DNA from: an uncultured Eubacteriales bacterium
GTDB taxonomy: Bacteria > Bacillota > Clostridia > Christensenellales > Borkfalkiaceae
DNA length: 64,000 bases
Direction of reading: 5' to 3'
NCBI GenBank assembly: GCA_900548285.1
Contig: URKE01000001.1
Coordinates: 45,099 to 109,098 of the forward strand
Position 1 is the stretch's first letter, and each line of letters starts with the position of its first letter. The notes below the pieces were generated by a model. That model saw only the letters and a list, made by a program, of their open reading frames with translations. It was not told the origin of the DNA and ran no database searches. This document shows, piece after piece, positions 40,783 through 49,603 of the stretch. A program made the translations under genes and the position numbers.

Positions 40783-41628
40783 ATGTCATTGATAAAAATT
40801 GAAACCGACGGCGAATTTTTCAACGCTAAGGATACGCTCGAATGTGGGCAAATCTTTCGCTATAAGCCGATTAACGACGGTTTTTTAGTTCAATCGGGCG
40901 ATAAATGCTGCGTGGTTGAAAACAAAGGGAGCGTTGCCGGAATTTTATGCGAAGCGAGCGACGAAGATTATTTCAGAAATTACTTCGATCTGGACACCGA
41001 TTATTCGGCGATAGTCCGCCGCGCGGAAAACAGCGGTTACGCGGTTGTGAGGGAGGCGGCGAGGCGCGCCCGCGGCGTGAGGATTTTGCGCCAGAACACG
41101 GAAGAAATGCTGTTTTCCTTTATCATTTCACAAAATAATATGATACCGAGGATCAAAGCGATAATCGAACGCACCGCGAACGCTCTCGGAGAAAAACATA
41201 TTTTCAACGGTGAAGAATATCACGCCTTTCCGACGGCGAAAACGCTTTCCGCAAAGGACAGAGATTTCTATTCCGGACTCGGTTACGGTTACAGAGCCGA
41301 CTACATACCGTCCGTCGCGAAGGCTATAACGACCGGCGAAACGAATTTGTCGGCAGACGGGCTTTCCACGGCGGAACTCAGAAAAAAACTCATCGCGCTG
41401 AAGGGCGTCGGGCCGAAAGTCGCCGATTGCGTCGCGCTTTTCGGTTATCACCGCACGGACAGTTTCCCCGTCGATACCTGGATTGAAAAACTTTACAAAG
41501 AAGATTTCGGCGGAACGCTCACCGACCGCAAAAAAATAGCCGACTTTTTCCTTTCGATTTTCGGCGAGGATTCGGGTTACGTTCAGCAGTACGTATTCTA
41601 CTATAAACGCAGTCTTGAAAAAGCGTGA
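40783..41628 (+). CDS. ogg: 8-oxoguanine DNA glycosylase (OGG1-type)
   Basis: This is a base-excision repair enzyme for 8-oxoguanine. The 281-residue protein has the N-terminal DNA-grip domain (LECGQIFRYKPINDGFLV), FSFIISQNNMIPRIKAIIERT, the helix-hairpin-helix LKGVGPKVADCVALF with the catalytic lysine, and the catalytic Asp in FPVDTWIEK. It is the longer OGG1-like form, not the short archaeal one. SD is AAAGGAAAAA. Confidence 0.92.
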   Translation: MSLIKIETDGEFFNAKDTLECGQIFRYKPINDGFLVQSGDKCCVVENKGSVAGILCEASDEDYFRNYFDLDTDYSAIVRRAENSGYAVVREAARRARGVRILRQNTEEMLFSFIISQNNMIPRIKAIIERTANALGEKHIFNGEEYHAFPTAKTLSAKDRDFYSGLGYGYRADYIPSVAKAITTGETNLSADGLSTAELRKKLIALKGVGPKVADCVALFGYHRTDSFPVDTWIEKLYKEDFGGTLTDRKKIADFFLSIFGEDSGYVQQYVFYYKRSLEKA

Positions 41629-41639
41629 CGGACGTTTGG

Positions 41640-41702
41640 CGAATTGAAAATAAGCGTATACGAATTGAAAATAAGCATATACGATTTGAAATTAAGTATA
41701 TA
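41640..41702 (+). repeat. 21-bp tandem repeat downstream of ogg
   Basis: Three units (CGAATTGAAAATAAGCRTATA) lie at 41640-41660, 41661-41681 and 41682-41702, the last degenerate. Confidence 0.8.
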
Positions 41703-41725
41703 CGAATAATCAAAATAAACGAATT

Positions 41726-41757
41726 AAAACGCAAGAATTTTATTGCGTTTTTTTTCA
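41726..41757 (+). terminator. Terminator after ogg
   Basis: AAAACGCAA (41726-41734) pairs with TTGCGTTTT (41743-41751), followed by Ts. The 3' arm TTGCGT is also the -35 box of the next promoter. Confidence 0.75.
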
Positions 41758-41771
41758 TTTAATGGTATAAT
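41743..41771 (+). promoter_or_regulatory. Promoter of the GH106-like gene
   Basis: TTGCGT (41743-41748), 17 bases, TATAAT (41766-41771). The -35 box is the 3' arm of the ogg terminator. Confidence 0.6.
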
Positions 41772-41795
41772 TTTTATGATGGAGGAGTAGGCAAA

Positions 41796-41921
41796 ATGCC
41801 GTTGCCGCGAAAGACGCAACCAACGCGGAAAGGCGCGAAAAAATTGCAAATTCCCTGTCGGCAACCATTAAAATACCAAAAGGTGAACAATGAAAAATAT
41901 AACCGAAAGATTAAAGGGTGA
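41796..41921 (+). CDS. Possible small upstream ORF overlapping the GH106-like gene
   Basis: An ATG at 41796 follows a strong GGAGGAG (41781-41787) at a normal distance and opens 41 codons (MPLPRKTQPTRKG...). They end at 41921, overlapping the start of the large hydrolase gene (41890) by 32 bases in another frame. The product would be short and very basic. It could couple translation of the hydrolase, whose own ribosome site is weaker (AAAGGTG). It may equally be chance. Confidence 0.25.
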   Translation: MPLPRKTQPTRKGAKKLQIPCRQPLKYQKVNNEKYNRKIKG

Positions 41922-44775
41922 TCTCAGAGATTACAGACCGATTCCGTTCTGGAGTTGGAACGACGACCTTCAGCCCGAAGAACTCGTGCGTCAGATAGGC
42001 GTAATGCGCGATAAAGGCATAGGGGGGTTCTTTATGCACGCGAGAGGCGGGCTGAAAACCGAATATCTCAGCGAAAGATGGTTCGAGTGCATCAAGGCTT
42101 GCGTTGACGAAAGCAAAAAAGTCAACATGAACGCCTGGAGTTACGACGAAAACGGCTGGCCGAGCGGGTTTGCCGGAATGAAACTTCTTGAAGATAAGGC
42201 TAATCACGAGAAATATCTCGAAAAAAAAGTGAACGATTCTTTCGACGCTTCCGCAACCGCGGTTTATTTTCTCGGCGCGGACGATAAACTCGTCAGGACG
42301 GAAAAGCCGCTCGGCGAGGGAAAATACGTCAACGTTTATCTTAAAACGAACCCGTCCGTCGTCGATATTCTCGATAAAACGATAGTCAGGAAGTTTATCG
42401 ACCTCACTCACGAAAGATACAAAAAAGAATGCGGCGAAGATTTCGGCAAATATATGCTCGGATTTTTTACGGACGAACCGCAATATTACAGGTGGTCCAC
42501 TCCATATTCGCCCGTTCTCATTCCTTATTTCAAGGAAAAATACGGCGTGGATTTGTGGTCGGAACTCGGAAAACTCTTCGTCGATTGCGACGGCGCGTAT
42601 GCGTTCAGATACAGATACTGGAGCGCGATGCACGAGTTTTTCATCAACAGTTTCGTCAAGCAGATTTACGACTGGTGTAACGAAAACGGCTGTCAACTTA
42701 CGGGGCATGCCGTCGAAGAATCGTGCTTGTGCACGCAGATGTGGTGTTGCGCGGGCGTGATGGATTTTTACGAATACGAGCATATTCCGGGAATCGACTG
42801 GCTCGGCAGATATATCGGTACCGAACTCGAACCCAAGCAGATCGGCTCGGTTGCGGAACAACTCGGCAAAAAGCACGTTTTAACCGAAACGTTCGCGTGT
42901 TGCGGGTGGGACGTTACGCCGCAGGAACTCAAACGCATCGCCGAATGGCAGTACGTGAACGGCGTAAATCTTATGTGTCAGCATCTTTCCGCTTATTCTA
43001 TAAGAGGGCAGAGAAAGAGAGATTACCCGAACACCTATTCCGAACATATGGCGTGGTTCGACAAATTCAGGGAATTCAACGACTATTTCGCCTCGCTCGG
43101 ATACATGCTTTCGGAAAGCAAAAACAGAGTGAACGTTCTCGTTCTTCATCCGATAAAGTCCGCGTATCTTACGTATGACAGGGACGTGGATTATCTTTCG
43201 ATAAAGGACGTCGAAGATTCGTTCACCCGCACGGTGGAGAAATTCGGTTCGGAAAACATCCCGCACCACTACGGCGACGAAAATATAATCAGACGTCACG
43301 GAAAAGTCGAAAACGGCAAATTCATCGTCGGTGATTACGCTTATGATTACGTTTATATTCCCGAGATGAAATCTATGGATAAGTCCACGCTCGACCTTCT
43401 GACAAGGTTCACCGCGCAGGGCGGAAAACTCGCCGTCGAAAACGGACTTCCGCAATATCTCGAGGGTGAAAAGTACGCGTTTGACGAACTTAAACCGAAT
43501 TGCAGTTTTGCGGATATCGAAAAATCGGTCGAATATAAAATCGATACGAACGGCGGCAATATCAGGTCGGCTTACAGGGACGGCGAATTCGGCAGATTTC
43601 TTTACGTGGTAAACATCGGCGAAAAGGACGCGGAAATAGAGGTGAAACTCAACTCGAAATATCCTTACGGTTACGACCTTGAAAAACTCGAAAAATATCC
43701 GCTCGTTTTGAAGAACGGGAAAGTCTGCCTCAAACTCGAAGAGGGCGGTTCGGCGATTATCTTTGAAAGCGACGAGCCTTACGCCCCCGTGAAGTTCTAC
43801 GACGGCAAGTATATCGATATGTCAGGCGAATGGAAGATAGCGGAAACGCCTTTGAATTCGCTCACGATAGACAAGGCGCAACTTTCTTTCGACGGGGTGA
43901 ATTACGGTAAAAAAGCGTATATCCCGGCGATATTCAACGACCTTATTTCCAAAAAATACGTCGGAAAAATTTACCTTAAATACGTTTTCGAGGTAAAAGA
44001 AAAAACCGATAAAATGTTCCTCGAATGCGAGAGAATGGACATTAAAGAGTGTTTGGTCAACGGCAACGCGATCAAACTCGAAAAAAAAGGTTTGCTCGAC
44101 AGAAGTTTTCTCACCGGCGATATCGCAAACAAAGTCGTCGTCGGCGAAAACGTCGTGATTTTTACTATCGATTTTTATGAGAGCGAGCACGTTTATTTCG
44201 TTCTTTCGGACGTTACGCCCGAAAAAGAATCGCTCAAAAATTGTCTTTCTTACGATACGGAACTCGAAAGTATTTACATTCGCGGAAATTTCGCGGTTAA
44301 GGATGACGAGTTAAAAACCGTAAACGATATGATCATGCTTTCGGACGGCGGGTATTATATCGCTAAGCCCAAAACCACGATAAACGCCGCGAACTTCACC
44401 AAGGACGGTTATCTGTTCTTTATGGGCAAGTTGAAAATAGAGAAGAAACTCGTTATCGAAAACGGGGCTTCCGCTTTGAAATTTACAGGAAGATTTACGG
44501 TAATCGACGTGTATGTCGACGATAAATTCGTTAAAACCGCAATGTTCGACCACGTAGCCGACCTTGCGGCGTTTGCCGACGGAAAGGAGCATACCGTAAC
44601 GCTCGTGGTTTACGGCAGCAACAGAAATATTTACGGTCCGCATCACTTCAAAAATGAGTACGAGCCGCTCAGCGTTTCGCCCTGGACGTTCGATCTCACG
44701 GGCGCGTGGAAAGACAATTACGAAAGCGATTTCTACAGAGAAAACTATTCTTTCGTTAAATTTTCCATCATTTAA
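41890..44775 (+). CDS. Large glycoside hydrolase, GH106-like (alpha-L-rhamnosidase type)
   Basis: The 961-residue protein has no signal peptide and so acts in the cytosol. It opens with PFWSWNDDLQPEELVRQIGVMRDKGIGGFFMHARGG, then YDENGWPSG and FFTDEPQYY, a set seen at the start of GH106-like proteins. The middle has VLHPIKSAY and AQGGKLAVENG. The C-terminal 300 residues contain beta-sandwich sections (MSGEWKIAETP, KIYLKYVFEVKEKTDKMFLECERMDIKECLVNGN). The likely substrates are rhamnose-bearing oligosaccharides, but the specificity is not provable by reading. Confidence 0.75.
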   Translation: MKNITERLKGDLRDYRPIPFWSWNDDLQPEELVRQIGVMRDKGIGGFFMHARGGLKTEYLSERWFECIKACVDESKKVNMNAWSYDENGWPSGFAGMKLLEDKANHEKYLEKKVNDSFDASATAVYFLGADDKLVRTEKPLGEGKYVNVYLKTNPSVVDILDKTIVRKFIDLTHERYKKECGEDFGKYMLGFFTDEPQYYRWSTPYSPVLIPYFKEKYGVDLWSELGKLFVDCDGAYAFRYRYWSAMHEFFINSFVKQIYDWCNENGCQLTGHAVEESCLCTQMWCCAGVMDFYEYEHIPGIDWLGRYIGTELEPKQIGSVAEQLGKKHVLTETFACCGWDVTPQELKRIAEWQYVNGVNLMCQHLSAYSIRGQRKRDYPNTYSEHMAWFDKFREFNDYFASLGYMLSESKNRVNVLVLHPIKSAYLTYDRDVDYLSIKDVEDSFTRTVEKFGSENIPHHYGDENIIRRHGKVENGKFIVGDYAYDYVYIPEMKSMDKSTLDLLTRFTAQGGKLAVENGLPQYLEGEKYAFDELKPNCSFADIEKSVEYKIDTNGGNIRSAYRDGEFGRFLYVVNIGEKDAEIEVKLNSKYPYGYDLEKLEKYPLVLKNGKVCLKLEEGGSAIIFESDEPYAPVKFYDGKYIDMSGEWKIAETPLNSLTIDKAQLSFDGVNYGKKAYIPAIFNDLISKKYVGKIYLKYVFEVKEKTDKMFLECERMDIKECLVNGNAIKLEKKGLLDRSFLTGDIANKVVVGENVVIFTIDFYESEHVYFVLSDVTPEKESLKNCLSYDTELESIYIRGNFAVKDDELKTVNDMIMLSDGGYYIAKPKTTINAANFTKDGYLFFMGKLKIEKKLVIENGASALKFTGRFTVIDVYVDDKFVKTAMFDHVADLAAFADGKEHTVTLVVYGSNRNIYGPHHFKNEYEPLSVSPWTFDLTGAWKDNYESDFYRENYSFVKFSII

Positions 44776-44817
44776 AGTCGACACAACAATCAGTACAATC
44801 AGTTTTGAAGAGGTATT

Positions 44818-46230
44818 ATGAAAAAAACAAAAATCGTATGTACGTTAGGCCCGTCGAGTTGCACGAAAGAAGTTATTTCGGCAATGTACGATGCGGGCAT
44901 GAACGTTTGCCGTCTTAATTTTTCGCACGGAACGCACGAGGAACACGCCGCAAAAATAAAGATTATTAAAGAATTGCGTGAAGAAAGGGGAATTCCGCTT
45001 CCCATTCTTCTCGACACGAAGGGTCCGGAATTCCGTACCGGCAGATACGAAAACGGCAAAATTACGTTAAGCGCCGGCGACGAATTCACTTTCACCACCG
45101 AGAATATCCTCGGCAACGAGAAAAAAGTATCCGTCAATTACCCTTACTTATGTGAAGTTCTCAAAAAGGGCGACACGATTTTGCTGAATAACGGACTTAT
45201 GGAGTTCGAGGTTCTCTCGGTTTCGGATAAGGAAGTTAAAACCGTGGTTAAAATCGGCGGAGAAACCCGCGACCACAAGAGTATGTTCTTCCCGAATAAG
45301 GATCTTAAACTTGACTTTTTGTCCGAGCAGGACAAGAGCGACCTTTTGTTCGGGATAGAGCAGGGCATAGATTTCATCGCTCTTTCGTTCGTTTCGGAAA
45401 AAGCGAATATCGACGAAGTGAGAGAGTTTTTGAACGCGAACGGCGGCGATGGAATCGATCTTATCGCCAAAATTGAAAACAGTTCGGGCGTTAAAAATCT
45501 CGAGAGCATAGTCAAGGCTTCGGACGGAGTTATGGTTGCGAGAGGCGATCTCGGCGTGGAACTTCCTTACGAAACCATCCCCAACGTTCAGAAGAGGATG
45601 ATAGACGTCTGCCGTATTTTAGGCAAAAGATGTATCACGGCGACCGAGATGCTCGAGTCTATGATTCATAGCCCCCGCCCCACGAGAGCGGAAATTTCCG
45701 ACGTGGCGAACGCCGTTTACGACGGCACGAGCGCGGTTATGCTTTCGGGTGAAACTGCGGCGGGCGAATATCCCGTCGAAGCCGTGAGAGCGATGGCTAA
45801 AATCGTAGAGCAGGCAGAGAAGAACGATGAATATCTTCAGATTATTCCCGACGATCAGTTCGTGATCTCCTCGCCCGTTCAGGCTTTGTCACATTCGGCG
45901 TGTACCTTGGCTCGCGATCTCAACGCGAAGGCGATCGTCGTCTGCACTCACACCGGGCTGACGGCGAGAATGGTTTCGCGTTTTCGTCCGTCGATTCCTA
46001 TAATCGGGCTCACCACAAGCGAAAAAGCGTTCAGAAAACTCGCTTTGTCCTGGGGAGTCGTGCCTATGATGATGGAAAAATTCGATTCCGTAGACGTACT
46101 TTTCTATTTTGCGAAACAAGCCGCAAAAACCAGCGGGCTTGCGAAGAAAGGCGAAAGAGTTGTTTTAACGGGCGGCACGCCCACCGATCACGGCGGGAAT
46201 TCCAGCCTGATAAGCATCGACGTTGTGTAA
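44818..46230 (+). CDS. pyk: Pyruvate kinase
   Basis: It catalyses the last step of glycolysis, phosphoenolpyruvate plus ADP to pyruvate plus ATP. The 470-residue protein has KIVCTLGPSS, NVCRLNFSHG, LLDTKGPEFRTG, DLIAKIENSSGVKN, MVARGDLGVELP and ITATEMLESMIHSPRPTRAE. It lacks the C-terminal PEP-utiliser-like extra domain found in Bacillus pyruvate kinase. SD is AGAGGT. It is 42 bases after the GH106-like gene and may share its transcript. Confidence 0.97.
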   Translation: MKKTKIVCTLGPSSCTKEVISAMYDAGMNVCRLNFSHGTHEEHAAKIKIIKELREERGIPLPILLDTKGPEFRTGRYENGKITLSAGDEFTFTTENILGNEKKVSVNYPYLCEVLKKGDTILLNNGLMEFEVLSVSDKEVKTVVKIGGETRDHKSMFFPNKDLKLDFLSEQDKSDLLFGIEQGIDFIALSFVSEKANIDEVREFLNANGGDGIDLIAKIENSSGVKNLESIVKASDGVMVARGDLGVELPYETIPNVQKRMIDVCRILGKRCITATEMLESMIHSPRPTRAEISDVANAVYDGTSAVMLSGETAAGEYPVEAVRAMAKIVEQAEKNDEYLQIIPDDQFVISSPVQALSHSACTLARDLNAKAIVVCTHTGLTARMVSRFRPSIPIIGLTTSEKAFRKLALSWGVVPMMMEKFDSVDVLFYFAKQAAKTSGLAKKGERVVLTGGTPTDHGGNSSLISIDVV

Positions 46231-46282
46231 GTCTGATTGTTAAAGTTCGGGCAACAACGTCGGAAACCGCGTCGCATTAAAA

Positions 46283-46328
46283 GTTAAATCCACGCGTATA
46301 AGTCGATTAACACGGCTTATACGCTTTT
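46283..46328 (+). terminator. Terminator of pyk
   Basis: GCGTATAAG and CTTATACGC form a 9-bp stem around a 13-base loop, followed by TTTTTATT. It is about 50 bases past the stop. Confidence 0.75.
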
Positions 46329-46382
46329 TATTTGTCAAACAAAATTCCGGGGATTCCGTTTATCGTCACTATCGTAAAACTC

Positions 46383-46411
46383 TTGAAAAAAAATTCGGAA
46401 TGTGATAAAAT
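46383..46411 (+). promoter_or_regulatory. Promoter of the kinase-like gene
   Basis: TTGAAA (46383-46388), 17 bases, TAAAAT (46406-46411). The leader is about 75 bases with a GCGGAA...TTCCGC pairing. Confidence 0.6.
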
Positions 46412-46491
46412 ACTTACATAAACAATCGGCGGAATAACGTGCCGTTCAGGATTTGAAATTCTTGTGGCGTTCCGCGATACGGAGTCTGATT

Positions 46492-47076
46492 TTGACAAAA
46501 AAACTATTGCTTGTAACTTCGCCGCCCGCTTGCGGCAAAACAAGGCTGTCAAGACGTATAGCAACCGAACTTTACGGCTCGGTTTATCTCGACAAGGACA
46601 GCCTTATTCCGCTTTCCAAACAGATATTCGCCGTTGCGAGAAAACCTTATAACCGCAGTTCGGAGTTTTTTAAACGCGAAATACGCGACTATGAATACGA
46701 AGCGATTTTAGCGATTGCGGCGGAGGCATTGAAATATAACGATACGGTTATTCTCAACGCGCCGTTTACTTCGGAACTGCGCGACGAAAACTATATGAAC
46801 AGGCTGAAGAGGAGAGCGAATTCCGCGGGGGCAAACCTCGTGGTGATATGGATCGAATCGGACGCGGAAACCTGCTACGCGAATATGAAACGCAGAGGTT
46901 CGGACAGAGACAGATGGAAACTTTCGCACTGGGACGAATACGTTAAAAACGTAAATTTTCTCCCGCCGCAGAATTTCGGCGACGCGCTTATCGTTTATAA
47001 CGGAAGAAACAACGGCAACGGCGCGGACGGAGCAGGGTTCGAGAGTTTGATTGCCGAGATAAAAGCGGTGAAATAA
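46492..47076 (+). CDS. P-loop ATPase/kinase-like protein
   Basis: The 194-residue protein has Walker A SPPACGKTRLS near the N-terminus, then YLDKDSLIPLSKQIF, AEALKYNDTVILNAPFTSELRD and LVVIWIESDAETCYANMKRRGSDRDRWKL. The order resembles small P-loop kinases (AAA_33/zeta-toxin or gluconate-kinase type) that phosphorylate a small molecule. I chose TTG 46492 because a GGAG lies about ten bases upstream; a TTG at 46453 has none. Substrate unknown. It is single-gene, with its own promoter and terminator. Confidence 0.75.
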   Translation: MTKKLLLVTSPPACGKTRLSRRIATELYGSVYLDKDSLIPLSKQIFAVARKPYNRSSEFFKREIRDYEYEAILAIAAEALKYNDTVILNAPFTSELRDENYMNRLKRRANSAGANLVVIWIESDAETCYANMKRRGSDRDRWKLSHWDEYVKNVNFLPPQNFGDALIVYNGRNNGNGADGAGFESLIAEIKAVK

Positions 47077-47112
47077 AAAGCGAAAACCGCTTTGAAAACG
47101 TAAAAATAAAAA

Positions 47113-47151
47113 CGGGCGGCTTGATGAAACGTCAAGCCGCCCGAATATTTT
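47113..47151 (+). terminator. Terminator after the kinase-like gene
   Basis: CGGGCGGCTTGA (47113-47124) pairs with 47132-47143, followed by AATATTTT. A second hairpin (47168-47211, AAGGCTTGCC/GGCAAGCCTT with GTTTTTA after it) follows. The two convergent genes may use one each. Confidence 0.75.
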
Positions 47152-47254
47152 AATCAAAGGAATTTTAAAGGCTTGCCAAGCGATTTTCAATCATCAATCG
47201 GGCAAGCCTTGTTTTTAAATTGTTGTGAATACGACTGAAATTTCAGGCGCGATT

Positions 47255-49399
47255 TTATTCCGTAATTACAGCGGTTTCGGCAAAACGCTTCGCGGAATCC
47301 AACGCCTTTTCGCACTGGAATCTGGCGGCGTATTGCTCGCTCGTGACAATCGTTCTGCCCGAAGGCGCGGTAATCTTGAAAACAAACTTGCCCGATTTGT
47401 TTGCGGTTACGGTAACGTTGTCCGCCGCAAGGCTCTTCTTTATCGCGGTTATGCCGTTTTTAAGCCCGATTTCGGACGTGTAAAGGGGAGTGGTGAGAAG
47501 AATTCCGCCGTTCGACGCGCGCAGTTTCGCGAAGAGTTTTCCGTCTTCGGTCTTTTCAACTTTCCATTTGCCGAGGTACGCGCTCTTTCTCGCTTCTTCT
47601 TTCGCCTGAACGTTTTGTTCGGGTTCTTCCTTAACCACGGGCTTTTTGACGAGCAGTTTGGTGACGGGTTTCGCGTATTTGCTCTTTTTATGAATAGGCG
47701 TTGCCGGAATACCGTCGTTATAAATATCTCTCGGTATGCGAATGACCTTTTCGTCGTTGGCAGGTTCGGTCGCAACCTTTTCCGTAACTTCTTCGGGTGT
47801 TTCTTCGGGTGTTTCTTCGGGTGTCGGTTCCGCTATTGTTTCGGTCGGTTCTTCAACTGCTTCGTCTGCCGTCGGTTCTTCGCCCGCGCTTTCTTCGGCG
47901 GGTTCGGTTGTTTCGATTGATTCTTCGGTTTCAGCCGGTTCCGTTGCCGCGGTTTCTTCTGTTTTCGCCGTGTCTGTCGCTTCTGCTTCTGCTTCTGCTT
48001 CTGCTTCGGAAACGGTGGCGGCTTCTTCGGCTTCTTCCACTTCCGCGATAACCTCTTCCGAGAGTTTCTTATCTTCATCGCTTATAGCGGTTTCCAGGCT
48101 TTCCAGAGCAACGGACGCGTCGTTTTCCGCAGATGCGGTTTCTTCCGCGACAGTTTCTTCAGTTGCGGTTTCGTCGGTTTTTTCTGCTTTTTCTTCCGCT
48201 ATGGTTTCGGTAACTGCGGTTTCGTCGGGTTCTTCGGCTTTTTCTTCCGCCGGTTCCGCGGTTACGGGTTCTTCCGTCACGGTTTCCGTTCCGGGAGTTT
48301 CTTCCGTCGTTCCGGGAGTTTCTTCCGTCGTTTCGGGTTTTTCTTCCGTCGCGACTTCTTTCGTTGAAACGTATTCCGTCGTTCCGGTCTTTTCCTCTGC
48401 GGTTTCGTCGACGGGAGTCTGAACGGATTGAGCGGCCTGAGCGGTCTGAGCGGTTTCGGCGGTAATATAACCGACTTTCGCTTCCGTTTCCGCCTGAGCC
48501 TTTTCGAGAGCGAGTTTACGCTTCGCGTCCTCTTTTGCGGAGATTACCGCGTCGTCGCGTTCGCGTTCGAACTGCGCTCTGAGTTCCACGGCTTCGAGAT
48601 ATTCGTTTTTGGCTCTTTCGACGTCTTCTTTGGCTTGATTCAGACGAATTTCTCTGTCGGCGTCGTCGGCGGCTCTGAATTCTTCCAGAATGGCTTCCGC
48701 GTCCTTAACGCTGATTTTAACTTGCGAAGAAGCGAGTTTTTCAAGATCGTCCTCGATTTTCTTTTTTTCGCCGTTCTTTTCGGCAAGGTCGGCGTCGTAG
48801 TTTTCCTTGCGGAGAGCAAGCTCCTTTTCCACGGCTTCCGTTTTGGTTTTCAGTTCGGAGTCGCGGGCGGTTTTGGCTTCGCGCATGGCGACTATTTTTT
48901 CCGAAAGTTCGTCGTGTTCCGCTTCCGTGTCGGCGAGTTCGGCTTTAAGAGCCTTTTCGTCGTCGGGTTTCAGCCCTTTCTTTTTAAGGCGAAGAGAAAC
49001 GTCGCGAAGTTTTTCGTTTGTTTTAAGCAGTTTATCGCTCTGGACGAGATACTCGCTGTCGTCCCTGCCGTACTCCGCGCGATAATCGTCGTTGATTACT
49101 TTAAGTTGCGCGTTGAGCGTGTTCTTTTTTGAAACGTAATCGAATTTGATTCTCGATATATCCTCGTTGACACCGCGCAGACGTTTTCTGAGCGAAATCG
49201 CCTTTTCTTCGTTTTCGATGTATTTTCTTATGCGGATTTTCCGTTTTTTGCCCGACTTTATCGCCGCAACTATTATGCAGGCGACGAGCGCGACGACGAG
49301 AACGCCGATTATCGCTATCTGCCACATCTCGATTTCAAGCCCGAAAAAAGCGAAAAGTGAATTGTTCAACGATACCATCGGATACCTTAATTCTGCCAT
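47255..49399 (-). CDS. Membrane-anchored coiled-coil protein with acidic repeats and C-terminal DUF1508-like domain
   Basis: The 714-residue protein is modular. Residues 25-47 are one membrane helix (MWQIAIIGVLVVALVACIIVAA), followed by a basic stretch. Residues 60-290 are a long charged coiled coil. About 240 residues of Glu/Thr/Ala/Pro-rich low complexity follow, with short repeats (TPGTTEETPG, EAEAEAEA). The last 110 residues form two YegP/DUF1508-like units (GKWKVEKTEDGKLFAKLRASNGGILL...; GKFVFKITAPSGRTIVTSEQY...). I chose the ATG at 49397-49399 with AGAGG upstream. The function is unknown; a structural or envelope role is possible. Confidence 0.7.
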   Translation of the reverse strand: MAELRYPMVSLNNSLFAFFGLEIEMWQIAIIGVLVVALVACIIVAAIKSGKKRKIRIRKYIENEEKAISLRKRLRGVNEDISRIKFDYVSKKNTLNAQLKVINDDYRAEYGRDDSEYLVQSDKLLKTNEKLRDVSLRLKKKGLKPDDEKALKAELADTEAEHDELSEKIVAMREAKTARDSELKTKTEAVEKELALRKENYDADLAEKNGEKKKIEDDLEKLASSQVKISVKDAEAILEEFRAADDADREIRLNQAKEDVERAKNEYLEAVELRAQFERERDDAVISAKEDAKRKLALEKAQAETEAKVGYITAETAQTAQAAQSVQTPVDETAEEKTGTTEYVSTKEVATEEKPETTEETPGTTEETPGTETVTEEPVTAEPAEEKAEEPDETAVTETIAEEKAEKTDETATEETVAEETASAENDASVALESLETAISDEDKKLSEEVIAEVEEAEEAATVSEAEAEAEAEATDTAKTEETAATEPAETEESIETTEPAEESAGEEPTADEAVEEPTETIAEPTPEETPEETPEEVTEKVATEPANDEKVIRIPRDIYNDGIPATPIHKKSKYAKPVTKLLVKKPVVKEEPEQNVQAKEEARKSAYLGKWKVEKTEDGKLFAKLRASNGGILLTTPLYTSEIGLKNGITAIKKSLAADNVTVTANKSGKFVFKITAPSGRTIVTSEQYAARFQCEKALDSAKRFAETAVITE

Positions 49400-49453
49400 A
49401 ATCCGTAACCTCTTACAAAAAATATACTTAAATACTAAGTATATACTATTATC

Positions 49454-49482
49454 ATTGTAATGTAAAAAAAAACGATTGTCAA
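49454..49482 (-). promoter_or_regulatory. Promoter of the coiled-coil protein gene
   Basis: On the minus strand, TTGACA (complement of 49477-49482), 17 bases, TACAAT (complement of 49454-49459). Confidence 0.7.
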
Positions 49483-49521
49483 CCAAAAAAGAGAAATTCT
49501 GGCAAAACACTTGAAATTATT

Positions 49522-49549
49522 TTGAAAAAAAACGTGATTGTGGTATAAT
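49522..49549 (+). promoter_or_regulatory. Promoter of the flavoprotein operon
   Basis: TTGAAA (49522-49527), 16 bases, TATAAT (49544-49549), about 50 bases before ATG 49604. Confidence 0.6.
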
Positions 49550-49603
49550 TCGCGTATAATTTGCGGCAGGCGTCGGCCGTCGCAGACTGATTTTGAGGTG
49601 AAA

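Noticed and set aside
46340..46370. Third copy of the 252-bp element end
   Set aside because: GGGGATTCCGTTTATCGTCACTA resembles the terminal repeat but has several mismatches and no partner end; at most a relic.
47736..48422. A 228-codon serine/valine-rich plus-strand frame
   Set aside because: It is the mirror of the Glu/Thr/Ala-rich repeats of the minus-strand coiled-coil gene; codon bias of that gene keeps the opposite frame open. No ribosome site.
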